NCBI RefSeq assembly: GCF_000417875.1
Contig: NW_006920873.1
Span: forward strand, 749,177 to 813,176
DNA from: Pseudozyma flocculosa PF-1
Taxonomy: Eukaryota > Basidiomycota > Ustilaginomycetes > Ustilaginales > Ustilaginaceae
Direction of reading: 5' to 3'
Length of the DNA stretch: 64,000 nucleotides
Positions 43,464-55,318 of the stretch are shown here, in pieces. How positions within the stretch are numbered: position 1 is the stretch's first letter; each line of letters opens with the position of its first letter. Made by a program: the position numbers and the translations under genes. A model generated the notes under the pieces. The model saw nothing but the letters and a program-made list of their open reading frames with translations. It was not told the origin of the DNA and did no database searches.

Positions 43464-43793
43464 CTTTTCTTGCAGCAGGGGGGTCCTGCATCTCTCGCCT
43501 GCCTCAGCGCGTCTGTAGCACCCAGCCAGGTGGAGGTTGAGGTGCGAGAAGATGGGAGCGCACAGAAGCCTTTTGCTGCCAAGTCCAACCTCGCGCCTTC
43601 CACCGCCGTCCTCGCCATCATCACCATCATCTCGACACCTCTTTTCTTCAAAGACCTAGGACCTCGGCGACGGGTTTGCGGCACCAACTGAACAGTCTAC
43701 TCGGATCGCACTGCGGCAGGCAACCAGCGTCCCCTGTCCAGAGCGAGGCACGACATCACCTGAGCGTTCCGAGGTCGCGAGCCCGCAAGCAGC
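43464..43793. other. Promoter region of the Dib1 homologue
   Basis: No gene is seen. The composition returns to that of the gene-rich part of the window, and the region directly precedes the Dib1 start. Confidence 0.4.
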
Positions 43794-44782
43794 ATGTCGT
43801 ACCTGCTTCCTCACTTGCCCTCCGGTGAGCATTCGATGAGCTGTGGCGATGTCCGCGCGCATGTCGGCGCATTCACTGATCACCCCGATCCCCCCCTTCG
43901 CCATCTTCATCCGCCGCAACCGCAGGCTGGCACGTCGACCAGGCGATCCTGTCGGAAGAGGACCGGGTGGTCGTCATCCGCTTTGGCCACGACCACGTGA
44001 GGCGCCGCGCGATCTTCTACCCGGGACCGTGCGATGGCCGTCTGAAGCGAGTGCTGACGTTCAGATCTCGTCTGCTCCCTTGACGCTCCGCAGGACCCGG
44101 TGTGCATGCAGATGGACGAGACACTGTACAAGATCTCGACGGCGGTGCAGAACTTCGCCGTCATCTACCTGGTCGACATTACGCAGGTGCCAGACTTCAA
44201 CAAGGTGAGCATGCGGGCGCATCTTGGCGGGCCATTGGCAATGGGGCTCCAACAGAATACCGCGGCGACGAGAGGGGGCGGCTACTGACCGCCTACCGAC
44301 GACCGGCGAGTGCGGCGCTCCTCCAGATGTACGAGCTGTACGACCCCTGCGCCGTCATGTTCTTCTACCGCAACAAGCACATCATGATCGACCTCGGGAC
44401 GGGCAACAACAACAAGATGTGAGCAGTCCCGTGCCCGTTGGGGATGTCGAAGCGCGCTGGGAGAGCTAACCCGTATCAACTCCTCGACCTGCCTCTGGCC
44501 GTTGTCATACTCGACCCCGCCCTGGCAGCAACTGGGCCATGACGGACAAGCAAGAGCTGATCGACATTGTCGAGGTCGTTTATCGCGGTGCGAGCAAGGG
44601 TCGCGGTCTGGTCGTCAGCCCCCGAGGTGAGCATCGTGCGCGGTGGCGTGCCATGTCTGCCCGTCGTCTCGTCATGCCGCTTCGATGGCATCGCTGACAC
44701 TGCTGGCCAACCGCTATATCCGCCTGTGCTGCTGGTTTCCTGTCGCCGCTCGTCAGACTACTCGACAAGGCAAAAGTACTGA
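43794..44782 (+). CDS. DIB1: Dib1 / TXNL4A U5 snRNP thioredoxin-fold protein
   Basis: Dib1 is part of U4/U6.U5 tri-snRNP and blocks premature spliceosome activation. Six exons: 43794-43824, 43926-43996, 44094-44204, 44327-44418, 44529-44626 and 44757-44782. They encode 142 residues, the usual length. Near-invariant family stretches are present: MSYLLPHLPSG, WHVDQAILSEEDRVVVIRFG, NFAVIYLVDITQVPDFNK, RNKHIMIDLGTGNNNKINWA and GRGLVVSPRDYST. The usual HDWDP is read here as HDHDP across a splice, with His replacing Trp. Five introns in so short a gene illustrate the intron density of the genome. Confidence 0.97.
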
Positions 44783-45789
44783 GGTCGCTCCGCTTCGACC
44801 GCTCGTCATTCTGTAATTGTAACCTCCATCTTGGCGTCGACATTCGAAAAGCCTCTTCTACGTCGAGCAGGCCTGGTGCGAAGTGTGATCGCACGTAGGC
44901 CAGCAGCTACGGTGTAGGGGCGGCGAAGATGGCGTCGAGCTGGCCATGCCTTTTCGAGCTGGGAAAGGCCGATCGGGAACCGAAGGAGGGGCGGAAGGGC
45001 GAGGCATGCTGGCCGGAAAGATGAAGCTGGGCGGGCAGCAGGCCGTCATGAAGCTGGCAGAGGCAGGCGGGCGGTTGGAGCGAAAAAGGTGCCTGCCCGA
45101 CGCGGCGCGAGCCTCGTCTCTGGCTGACATGCAGGCGGCCAGAGTCAGAGAGAGCGAGAAGGAGAAGAGAGGGTGCGGCGCTGCTCATGGGCCGACAGAC
45201 CATCATCGGCCAGGTTTGCACCTCAGCCGCCCAACCCGGAGCAAGCTGGGCTCGAGCGGAGCACCGCTGCCACGCCACGCCACCCAACGCAACGCAACCC
45301 AACGCCTGCCGCTATCGCTATCACCATCACCATCATCACCACTGCTCTGAACCCGGCCCGCGCTCCCTCTCCCCCACCTCGACACCGGCTGCACCCGCCC
45401 TCGGCAGCTCTCGCAGGATCGCATCGCCTGCGCTACACTGCCTCCTCCCGACCGCCGCTCCCTCAGTCGCCTGCTACCCATCCAGCTCCGCCCCGCTGCG
45501 CTCCGCTCTGCTCTGGTCTGCTGCCCATCCTGGACACCGCCCGTCCGATCCGCGCCGACTGCCGTCCTCTCGAGCCGGCCTCGTCTGTCCTGACCCGTCC
45601 GTAGCAACAGCGCACCACTCAGAGGGCATCGCTCTCGCCGAGGCAAAGTCGGCTTAGTCGCCCGTCATCTCAGGCCGGATCGACTTAGCCAGTCCGAGAT
45701 AGCGTGCAGCGAACCACCGGTGCTCGCGGCCTACCTCTCTCCGCCTGCACTCCTTCCACGCCTAAGCACGCCCGGCCACGCCCGCCACC
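44783..45789. other. Intergenic, no gene seen
   Basis: A 1-kb gap. Open frames on both strands are Arg/Pro/Ser-rich artefacts. Repeats include ACGCAACGCAACC near 45287 and CACCATCACCATCATCACC at 45321-45341. The pyrimidine-rich end is the leader of the downstream gene. Confidence 0.5.
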
Positions 45790-47467
45790 ATGAAGGTCAA
45801 GCTTAGGGTCCCGCTCGCCTCGACACCTCGCCAGACGGCCTCTCCGCTCTCCAACGCCAGAGGGCCAGACGAGATGGACGAGGACGACGCAGCATCCCCA
45901 CAGCAGCTGCAGCTGCACCAGCAGCAAGCAGCTCTTGCCGGAACCTCGGAACCAGCGTCCGAAGACGATGACGACGAAGACGATGAGGAGGTCGATGAGG
46001 AAGACGAGGGCGACGAGCTCGACGGTGAGTAGCGGCCGGCGAGGATCATCACCAAATCGCTCCACGTCCACTCCGTCTCTGACCACCACGACCTGCCCAC
46101 TCCTGCCCACCTCTCCTACGCTCTTACCTGCTTCCACGTTGCAGAGCTCGACGAGCTGGAAGACGAGATGCCCGCACCGCCCGCCACCACGTCCAACCAG
46201 GTATCGCCCAAGCGCAGCCGGATCACCGTCAAGCCAAGAGCACCAAAAGGCCACGCTGACGCCGCCTCGCCCTCGCCAACACCTTCGTCGAACGCCAGGG
46301 AAGGCGGATCAACCGAGAGCCCGCGCGGCACGCCCTCGGAACGGGCCAGGATCCTCACGGGCAAGAGGGCGGCGGCAGCGCGCCAGGAAGAGGCGGCGCG
46401 CATGACAAAGGAGGAGCTCGATGCGCTGCCCGCCGCCAAGCGGCGCAAGAGCCACAAGGCGCGAGGTGCTCCTGGTCCGGGACGAGGATGGAGAAAGGGC
46501 CTGACAAAGTGAGTGGCAGTCGCCCGCGGCGGGCACATTATGTTTGATGCTCGAAAAGTGAGCGACCTGACCGGCTCGACTGACGTCTCGGCCATCGCCG
46601 TGCCTTTCGCCGCATCGCAACAGGGGACAGAAGCCGGTCTACGAGCTGCCGGCAAGCGCACTGCCAGAAGCAGGGTCGACGCCGACGACGTTTGGCAACA
46701 CCACGTCCTCGGCTAGAGCCTCGCCGCAGGTGGGCAGGTCGGGCGGCGAGGGCTCTGGCAAGCGGGCGGCGCAGTCGGCGGCCGTGGCCACGGTCAAGAT
46801 CCAGGACGCCAGCGGCACGCGCACCCACGTCAGCGACCTGTCTGCCAAGGCGGGCACGGCCAAGAACCCAGGCTTCCGCTACCCGCCCCTGCCCAGCAGC
46901 CGTGGCGGCCCTCCGATCCTGCCCATCTCCAAGATCCCCATCACCTTCCAGGCGTCGGCGTCGATGGACAAGAAGAAGGAGCCGCGCACCTGGAACAAGG
47001 GCAAGCGTGAGTTCCTCAGCCTCGGTGGGCGGCTCTGGAGCGTGCCGACGTGGTACGGCGGCGAAGACAGGGGCTTTGAGAAGAAGATTGATCCGACGAT
47101 AGCGCCGCTGCTGGCGCAGTCGACGACAACCAACGCATCGCTGCTCGCCGCCGCCAACGCGGCCAAGGGCACGCCGACGCCGACGCCGGCACCGGGACAA
47201 GCGGCGCCGAGCACACCGAGCGCGGGCCGGAAGACTGGGGCGACCTCCGCGACGACTGCGTCGGCCGCGGCCGCCGCGTCGAGGCTCTCGCCGGACAAGG
47301 CGACCGAGCGTTCTGAGACGCCGCTGAGCAACGCTGGCGGGGCGAGGCGCGCCACGACGACGACGGGCACCGTCTCACCGCTGCCGCCGCCGCGCCACAT
47401 TGGTGCGGTCAGGGAGGACGTGAGCTGGAGAGGTCAGAGCCCGGCGTTCTTGGCCGGGGGTCGGTGA
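45790..47467 (+). CDS. Nuclear basic/acidic protein, possibly INO80 subunit Ies4-like
   Basis: Three exons: 45790-46024, 46145-46508 and 46624-47467, 480 residues with consistent phases. The start MKVKLRVPLASTPR is followed by a Gln run and a strongly acidic stretch. Exon 2 then carries ARMTKEELDALPAAKRRKSH and the basic GAPGPGRGWRKGLTKG, a pattern I associate with fungal Ies4 of the INO80 chromatin remodeller. The third exon holds a conserved-looking block RYPPLPSSRGGPPILPISKI with REFLSLGGRLWSVPTWYGG, then a low-complexity Ala/Thr/Pro tail. The coding call is firm. The Ies4 identity rests on the short basic motif and is tentative. Confidence 0.7.
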
Positions 47468-47747
47468 TGGGCGGCGAGGCCAACAAAGAGGCTGCAGCGA
47501 CTGAATTGGCCCGCACACAGCCAGGCAGACAGACGGGCAGGAAGACGCCTGCGTCCGGATGATGGGAGGAGCGACAGACGATGGGTGGCGGGCGGACCAC
47601 GTAGCACCGTAGCTCGGCGAGCAAGTGAACAGGGGCAATGATTGCACGGGCCAGACGGCCAGTCGCTTCTACTGCAGAACCAAAGCGTGGCGTGGCGGCG
47701 TGGCGTGCGACCGAGCGAGGTTGACAGGAGCCGAGCCGCAAGGGCGT

Positions 47748-48770
47748 TCAGAGCACTGCAGAAAGGGGCGGCGAGTGGACGATGACAGACGGTCAGCACA
47801 CCGGGCACCCTCTGACCACGGCGACAATGGAGAGCTGCAACTCACTTCTCCGCTTCTTGGGACGGACGCCGCCGACCTTGACGGGCGTCTTGTCGGTCAT
47901 TTTGAGCACGAGCTGCCGGGTGGCCTGGCCCTCGCCGGCGAGCAGGGCGCGATAGACGGCCTCCCTGCCCTGTCCGAAGCCGTTCCAGAAGACCTCGAGG
48001 TTGAGAATGCCCCAAGCGTCGCGCTTTTCGCCAATCTTTGCAAACATGTTGAAGGCGGCGCGGTAGCCGGCCTCGTAGCCGCTGCGGGCAGCCTTTTTGA
48101 AGCCGACGCTGCCGCCCGACGACGAGGCCAGCGGCTCGCCCTCGGGGTTGGTGAGGGTGAGGATGGTGTTGTTGCGCGAGGTGCGCACGTGCAGCTTGTG
48201 CGCCGGCGTGTCGGCGTAGCGCGAGCGGATCTCGGCGCGCAGCGCACCACCCCTGAACCCGCGAGATTCTTCTGACGTCGCCGTCGTCGTCGTTCCCTCC
48301 GGCGTCGTCGTGGAGGAAGCGTCCATTCCGGGCAGAGACATGGCCGACGAGCCGGCGGAGGCGAGGATGTCGTCGAGGCTGGCAGAGGGGGCCGGTCGGC
48401 CTGCCGGTGCGGTGGATGAGGTGACGGCAGATGCCAGCTCCGGTGTCGATGCGGATGCTTCGGACGCCGGTGCGGAACCGGGTGCGCCTGCGACAGCGTC
48501 GGCGGCCGTTGGTGCGTCTGCGGGCGACTTTGGTGTGGGCATCGATGCGGCATCGATCTGTGCGGTGGCAGGTGGCGTCGGAGCGTCATCGCCACCGCTG
48601 CTGTTCCCACCTTCCTTGTTCGGACGGATCGCGGAGGAGGAGATGTGGCGGTGCGCGGCGTTGACGAGGTACGAAGTCGAGGCTGTCGATGGCCCGCTGG
48701 TGCTGACGGCCTGGCCGAGTCGAGCCGTGGCGGGCCGAAGCGCCGCCGTGTTGAAGAGCTGTCGCAGCAT
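47748..48770 (-). CDS. Mitochondrial small-subunit ribosomal protein uS11m
   Basis: Two exons, 48770-47846 and 47755-47748, 310 residues. The N-terminus MLRQLFNTAALRPATARLGQ is a presequence, followed by an unusually long Ser/Ala/Thr-rich spacer of about 130 residues. The uS11 core covers roughly the last 130: KLHVRTSRNNTILTLTNPEG, SVGFKKAARSGYEAGYRAAF, and the end GGVRPKKRR. It fits 15S rRNA in the platform of the mitoribosome. The main frame would read on through the intron. I favour splicing at GTGAGT to a tiny last exon of 8 nt giving RRML. The gene converges on the Ies4-like gene. Confidence 0.88.
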
Positions 48771-49695
48771 GGTGTCGCGTGCTGTGGTGTCGCCGAGGTA
48801 AGGCGAGGAGTTGCACGGGGAGCGAAGAAGGAGAGGTGACCTTGTACGCAGTGGAGGCCCCGAGTCGATGCGATGGGATGGTGTCAGCTAGCCAGTAGGA
48901 GCGCCGGGCTGCAGCCGTCCTGATGGCCTCGGAAGAACGCAGCGCAGAGGAGCGGTGGGTTAGGGCGCACGAAAAAATGGCCGCCAGCCCAGCCCGCCAA
49001 CCGCCAGCTCGAGTTTCGGTTCCGCAGCGACCCTGACCTTTCTCGCACGGGATCGATGAGTTGGGCCTAGACCGTGGCCTGACGCGCGTGGCCGTGGCGC
49101 CGGCCAGCCGAGGGCGTCTCAGGGGCTGTTGATGTTGGCGGTCGGGCCGGTGTTGGTCTACTAGCTGTAGCCAGACAGGCAGGCAGGCAGGTCCTCCTGG
49201 CTGCTTGCCCTTTGCTGACCTCCTTTTCGCCAGCGCGGCGAGCCAGGAACGAGTCGAGGCCTGGTCTGCAGGCGGGCCTCATCCTGCTTGCTCTAGCTGT
49301 GCCGCAGACCAAAGGCAGGCAAGCAGGCTGACCTGCCTGTTTGGTGCTGCTGCTGCTGCTGCTGCTGCTGCTTCCTGGACCAGGGTTGAACATCCAAAGC
49401 CAGGCCAACGCCTTAGCCGGCGGCCGAAGCGTGGGCGTTGCAGGATGTCGGGCCCGCTCGATCTCATTCACTTCAATCCAGCATCCTTGCCTGCCCACCA
49501 CGTCCTCTATCCACGACTCCATAACGACCGCAGCAACGAAACGACGAACAGCGACGAACGACCAAACAATCGGCCAGCATCTTCTACCGGATTGCGTATC
49601 GGACCGTTCACGACGACTTGCTCCTCTTGCTAGACGCACCGACGTATCGTCAGGACCCCCTTTCTCCTAGCCAGCACGCCAGGCCGGAGACCAGC
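48771..49695. other. Divergent spacer, no gene seen
   Basis: This region lies between uS11m (leftward) and the GH17 gene (rightward). It contains an AGGCAGGCAGGCAGG run at 49173-49190 and a (TGC)n run at 49346-49371. The frames here encode only homopolymeric Leu or Ala-rich translations of these repeats. Confidence 0.5.
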
Positions 49696-52600
49696 ATGCC
49701 ACCCCGGCCGCTATCGCACGATGCCGATGACGAGACTCGCGCACTCACCGGGCCTCCGGAGCTCCTCGATGCCGACACCACCGATTACTGGGATGACGCA
49801 CAGGGTGAGTGGTGTGGCGTGGAGTCGCTGTCGCTGTCGCCGCACCGGCTCTGTATCTGCAGCGCATCGTCCAGACTGTCTGTGCAGAGGCAGCGCGGAT
49901 GAACGGCTAGGCCGAGGGCCAACGGGTTCGATCGCAGCACGCGGCGTCGCATCGACTGCCAGAGGTGGTTTAGATCCCTGCCTACGGTACCTACCACGCC
50001 GCCTGTGCCGCAGCAGGACGAACTACGAGCGGCGAGGAGAGATGAAGCGTACGCGACCACGCGCAGTCGCTTGCCGGCCTTGGTCGACGACAGCAGCAGC
50101 GGCGTCGGCGGCCGCGTCTTGTCCGCCAAGAACGCGGCCCCTGTTGCCGGCGCTTGGCAGCGTCGGTCGGCACAGCCCCCGTTCGCTCGTCCTTCGACCT
50201 TCGCACCGCGGTCGCCCTGCCTGCCCCTTCTCCACGGTCTATTCTCGGACGCCTCTTGGCCTCGCCTTGGCTTGGCTTGAGCTGGCTACCGCAGTCTTGC
50301 CTGCCTGCTGCTTGCTTGTCTGACCCCTTGGCCGTGGAATTTCTGGGCGGCGGCGGTACCTGGCAGCGTCTTAGCCTGACCGGCCGGGCGCATCTTGCTG
50401 AGCCCGTTGGCTAGACGTGCTCGCCACCCACTCCCTCGGCGTGCCACCTCTAAGGCCGGCGTGCGTGCTTCGACGGCCCGTCTAGTCCTTCTTGGCGCTA
50501 CCGCATGTCGTCTTCGCCGCTCCTGGTCCGGTCCTGGCCTCTGCTGGCTTGCCGCGCTGGTGCCATGACGCCGGGTCGCTGCACCGGCCAGCGTGGTCGG
50601 AGCATCGGCTAGGCTAGGGTCCACACGTCTTCGCCGACTTTGGCGCAGTCGGCGCGCAGCAACACCGTACCACCGTACTTGCTTGGCCTGGCCTGCACCA
50701 TCCCCCCGCCTCGCTGGCCACACCTCTCTGGCTTGGTCGTGATACGGCTGGATGGCCGGATCGCTCGTCGGCCAGCCAGGCATGTCCACCAGCCTTGGGC
50801 CGGCCACCCCCGCCTGCCGCAGCTGACCGTCTGCTGCCATCCTCGTCCTCCTTGCACGGACGCTGACCTGCACGCTGTCCTTGCACCTCCCTTAACCTCC
50901 CCATCGTCGACCTCGTCTGCGACCCCATCCCCTTTGCCCCCACTGCCCTCGTCTCAACGTCCCCCTGCCATCGACGACAGGCCTCCCTCCCCCTCACCGC
51001 CTCTCGACCCACCACTCGCCCTCGCCCTACCCCAACTCGTTTGAGAGTCTTCCGATCGCGCCGCCGCGCCCCTCGACGAGCGCCTACATCGACCCCTTTG
51101 CCAACGGCCACCGCACCAGCACCTACGCGCTCGACGACGAGACGCCCCGCGCATCCATGTCGTATCCCGATCACCACGACTACTACCCGCCCCCCACCGA
51201 CGTCTACAGCACCGGCGGCCCCAAGGGCTACATGCCCGCCATGGACTCGACCGACTCGCTCACGGGCCGACGCGGCGGCGAAAAGGACTACGACAGCGAC
51301 GCCTGGGGCATGAGCGCGTCGGGCTNNNNNNNNNNNNNNNNNNNNNNNNNNNNNNNNNNNNNNNNNNNNNNNNNNNNNNNNNNNNNNNNNNNNNNNNNNN
51401 NNNNNNNNNNNNNNNNNNNNNNNNNNNNNNNNNNNNNNNNNNNNNNNNNNNNNNNNNNNNNNNNNNNNNNNNNNNNNNNNNNNNNNNNNNNNNNNNNNNN
51501 NNNNNNNNNNNNNNNNNNNNNNNNNNNNNNNNNNNNNNNNNNNNNNNNNNNNNNNNNNNNNNNNNNNNNNNNNNNNNNNNNNNNNNNNNNNNNNNNNNNN
51601 NNNNNNNNNNNNNNNNNNNNNNNNNNNNNNNNNNNNNNNNNNNNNNNNNNNNNNNNNNNNNNNNNNNNNNNNNNNNNNNNNNNNNNNNNNNNNNNNNNNN
51701 NNNNNNNNNNNNNNNNNNNNNNNNNAGCAGCCACCGGCGCCGGCAGCGGTGGCGGCTACTACAGCGGCGACAGCAGCGCGTACTACCGCTCCGGCGCCCC
51801 TCACAAGGGCCGCAAGAAGATGTGGTGGATCATCGGCGCCGTCGCCCTCGCCGTCATCGGAATCGGCGCAGGCGTCGGCATCTACCTCGCCAAGCGCGGC
51901 GACAACTCCTCGTCCGGCTCAGCCTCGGGCGCAGTCAAGTCGGACCCCAACGACCCCAGCAAGTTCGACAAGGATCCGAGGCTTCACCAGTCCCTCTACG
52001 GTCTCTGCTATACCCCGCTAAACTCACAGCTACCGTCCTGCGGCGATACGCTGGAGCAGGTGATCGAGGACGTGCAGATCATGTCGCAGCTGACGAAGCG
52101 GATCCGCACGTACGGTGCCGACTGCGACGTGCCGGCGCTGGTGCTCGAGGCGATTGCCAAGACCAAGGTCGACATGGAGGTCTTCCTCGCCGTGTGGGTC
52201 GACGACAACGCCGTCACCTACAAGCGCCAGGTCGACTCGCTCACGGCGGCACTCAAGCAGCACGGCGCCGACCACGTCGCCGGTGTCATCGTAGGCAATG
52301 AGGTCTTGCTGAACGGCGGCTCGGTGTCGGACCTGGTGTCCAAGATGTCGGACATGCGCACGACGCTGGCCGGTCTGGGGCTGAGCAAGACGCCGCCTGT
52401 CGGCACGTCGGACGCCGGCTCGATGATGACGGCGGCGCTGGGCGAAGGCTCCGACTTTGTCTTTAGCAACACGCACCCGTGGTTTGGCGGCACGCTCGTC
52501 AGCGACGCAGCCGGTTGGACGTGGAGCTACACGCACAACCAGGAGCCCTCGACGGTGCTGTCGGCGCCCAACAAGCCTACGGTCTACGTCGGCGAGGTCG

Positions 52601-52872
52601 GCTGGCCGACGGGCGCCAACGAGACGCGCCTCGAGACGTACGAGGGCGCCGTGGCCGGCGTGCCGCAGCTCCAGACGTTCCTCGACACGTTTGTCTGCGA
52701 GTCCAACACCAACATCACCGCCGGCACGGGTCAGCCCTACTTCTACTTTGAGGCATTCGACGAGCCCTGGAAGGACGCCCAGTTTGGCGGCGTCGAGGCG
52801 CACTGGGGCCTGTTTACCAAGGACAAGAAGCTCAAGGACGGCATCACCATCCCCACGTGCATCTCGCCTTGA
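49696..52872 (+). CDS. Membrane-anchored GH17 beta-1,3-glucanase/transglucosylase-like protein
   Basis: Acts on cell-wall beta-1,3-glucan. Exon 1 49696-49804 (MPPRPLSHDADDETRALTGP) joins in phase (G|GC) to 50981-52872. The model has 666 residues if the 400-N gap is sized correctly. The protein has a cytoplasmic Tyr/Pro/Ser-rich head, one membrane anchor (MWWIIGAVALAVIGIGAGVG) and an outside catalytic domain starting LYGLCYTPLNSQLPSC. The GH17 acid/base Glu lies in GVIVGNEVLLNGG and the nucleophile Glu in YVGEVGWPTGAN. FYFEAFDEPWK and HWGLF close the barrel. The architecture matches fungal type II GH17 proteins such as BtgC/EglC. The first intron (1176 nt) is unusually long and might hide a small exon. 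Confidence 0.88.
51326..51725. other. Assembly gap (400 N)
   Basis: A run of 400 undetermined bases within the GH17 coding exon. The frame is preserved across it at the nominal length. The flanks encode Gly/Ser-rich sequence (WGMSASG before, AATGAGSGGGYYSG after), so a repeat-rich linker probably caused the gap. Confidence 0.99.
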
Positions 52873-53860
52873 GGGGCGCGCCGTCTTGCTTGCTCGCTTG
52901 TCGCTTGTTTCGCAATCCCGTCTCGCGTCCTCATCCAGGCCTCCGAGCCCGCACTAGGCCCGCTCTTCCTCGTCTGCGTTCAGCTTGCACGGGTCGAGCT
53001 GGGCCGCGCTGCGCCGGGCCACGCCTCGCCACGCCACGCCTACGGACGATTGTCGCCATGGACTTCTCGTTGTTTCTTGTAATCTATCCGCCTCGTCCCC
53101 GCCTGTATCCATGTGTCCGAATGTCTAGCCTCAGCCACGTCGACAAACGCGATCCATCTCCGTCGTCGCGGTCGCCGTATCTTTGTACCTGCGAGACGGA
53201 CTGTGATGCCACACCGCCTCTCCTAGTCTCATCTCACTTGTAATCACATCGATCCTCTCTCGAAGCTGCTCTGAGGGAGGGTAAGAGAAGGTGGCAAGAC
53301 AACCTAGCAGAGACGGCGAGGTTCGAGGAGGGTGCAGGATGTAACGGTAGGGCAGGAGGGCACGACAGAGGACGGAATCGACCATCGGCCCCCTCGACAT
53401 CGTCGTCGGGCAGAGAGAGAGACAAGATCGGACCTGGAATCGAGAACTAGACAGACATGTGTGCGTGGATGCGAGCGAGGGGCGATGAAGGCGGTGGTGG
53501 CGGTCGAGGTGGTTGTTGGTGTGGGCGTGGGCATGGTGGAGGTGTTGGTGTTGGCGGATCGGGTGTCCGTGCCCTGGCCAACGTCTGCGCTGCTGTCACT
53601 AAGACCCAGGCGAAACTGGCAGCTGCCAGCTGGCACAAGGCAAGACTCTCGCTCCTCCGCCCCCCACTTTCCGAGTTGGCAGCACGTCGACCTTTTTCCT
53701 TCCGCCTGCCTTTCCGCCTCCATCTCGACCAGTCTGCGACCACCATCCCAAGCGCCACCAGTGTCAGACCTCCTACCTCCTACCTCCATCCCATCGACTG
53801 CGATCTCGCACAGTACCTCTGGCCATTCCCACCGCAACCCCGCCTTGAACGCCTTACAGG
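52873..53860. other. Intergenic, no gene seen
   Basis: About 1 kb with CCACGCC and GGTGGTGGTG-like runs (53480-53560). A minus-strand frame at 53304-53885 has no recognisable content. It holds the 3' flank of the GH17 gene and the promoter of SPC2. Confidence 0.5.
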
Positions 53861-55009
53861 ATGCCCGCATTGACCAAGCAGGCATCGGGCTCGTCGACGG
53901 CGGCCGACCAGGCCTCTAAGCCGGAGCGCATCTACGTCAACAACGCCGATCTGGGAGAGCTCAAACTGACGTGCGATGAGGCCGTCGAACGCGTGAGTCG
54001 GCCCGGTCAGGAGCCCCGCTGCCGCACCAGGTCGTACTGCACGCTGACCACCGACGCCTCCCTCGACCCGCCCCTGCAGATCCTCACGCGAGACCACAGC
54101 AGCAGCTCTACGACGACCACGACCTCCTCAGGTGCCTCAAACGATGGCAGCGCTGCGCCGGCCGACTTTCCGGCCTTCAAGGCGAGCCACTTTCATACCG
54201 ACCTCCGCCTCGCGCTCGGGTACACGGCCGCCGTCGTGATGATTGGCACCACCCTCTGGGCCTACTTTATCGAGAAGGAGTGGGAGAACAACAAGCGCGC
54301 CTGCGGGTTCGCCGTTGCCGTGTGAGTATCGAGGTCAAGGGGGTCGGCCAGCGTTGGCCGGGCAGAGACGAGAAGCCATTCGAACTTCCGGCTGACCGCC
54401 CTCGCTGCCCCTTCCTGCGACGCAGCTACGCCGTCCTGTCGGCCGTCCAAGCCGTCGACTCCTACCTTCAGGGCAACACAATCTTTGTCGGCAAGCGGAG
54501 GATGCTCTCCAAGCGGGTGCGTTTGCGGTCCTCGCCAGGTACGACTGCCGACCGCCGACATGTGACGTCTCACCTTGTCACCCTGCTTCCGCACCTACTC
54601 TCCGTGCCTCGCCTTGCAGATCGAGACCGAGAACCTGAAGATCGTCTCGCCTGCGTTGGGCCGCTCGCAGGAGACCGAGTACCTCTCGCGCGAGGGCAAA
54701 CCCGTGCTTGCGCCGCCCAACTACTCGCTCAAGATCGACTACACGCGCAAGAGCAACGGCGGCAAGAGCCTGCTCGGCAGCAAGAAGGACACGTTCGTGC
54801 TGGGCCATCTCGGTGAGTAGAGTCGCCGCACGACAGACCGCGCTCTCTGCACGACGCCCTGTTGTGCCTGAATCCATGCTGACCGTTGCGGACCGGCCTC
54901 GCTCTTCGACGCCCCGCCAGGCGAGTGGTTCACCGAGGATGGCGAGTTTATCGAGTCGATATTCGAGGAGCGGCTCATCTCGGGCCTGCAGAAGGCGTTC
55001 GGCCAGTGA
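53861..55009 (+). CDS. SPC2: Signal peptidase complex subunit 2 (Spc2/SPCS2)
   Basis: Spc2 is an ER-membrane subunit that links signal peptidase to the Sec61 translocon. Five exons: 53861-53992, 54080-54321, 54426-54516, 54620-54812 and 54921-55009, 248 residues. Family marks: the lead-in IYVNNADLGELKLTCDEAVE, FHTDLRLALGYTAAVVMIGT as the first membrane segment, YFIEKEWENNKRA, and a second segment GFAVAVYAVLSAVQAVDSYL crossing the second splice. The cytosolic end has PNYSLKIDYTRKSNGGKSLL and GEWFTEDGEFIESIFEERL. A Ser/Thr run (STTTTTSS) sits in exon 2. Confidence 0.92.
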
Positions 55010-55286
55010 AGCGAGGGAGGGGCGAAAGAAAAGGCACGACGACGTGCCGAGGAGTAGTTGAGAGACGAGAGTCGACATTCGAGGCAGGCAGGAAGGTTTA
55101 GAGTCTTGCGGAGGAATCAGGAAGATGGGGCCAGAAAGGGGTAGGCGGAGGCCGAGGACGCGGCGGCGATGCCGTCCATTTGCGATACCCTGCACTCAAT
55201 CCAACACGCGCTTCCTCTGACGACGTGCGAGCCAGGTCACTGATGCTGCTGCTGCTGCCGTGGAGGTTGTGCGCGCCTAAGGCGCT

Positions 55287-55318
<32 letters not shown>

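Noticed and set aside
49910..49945. GGGTTCGATCGC resembling a tRNA B box
   Set aside because: No matching A box or acceptor stem is found nearby. No tRNA gene could be supported anywhere in the window.
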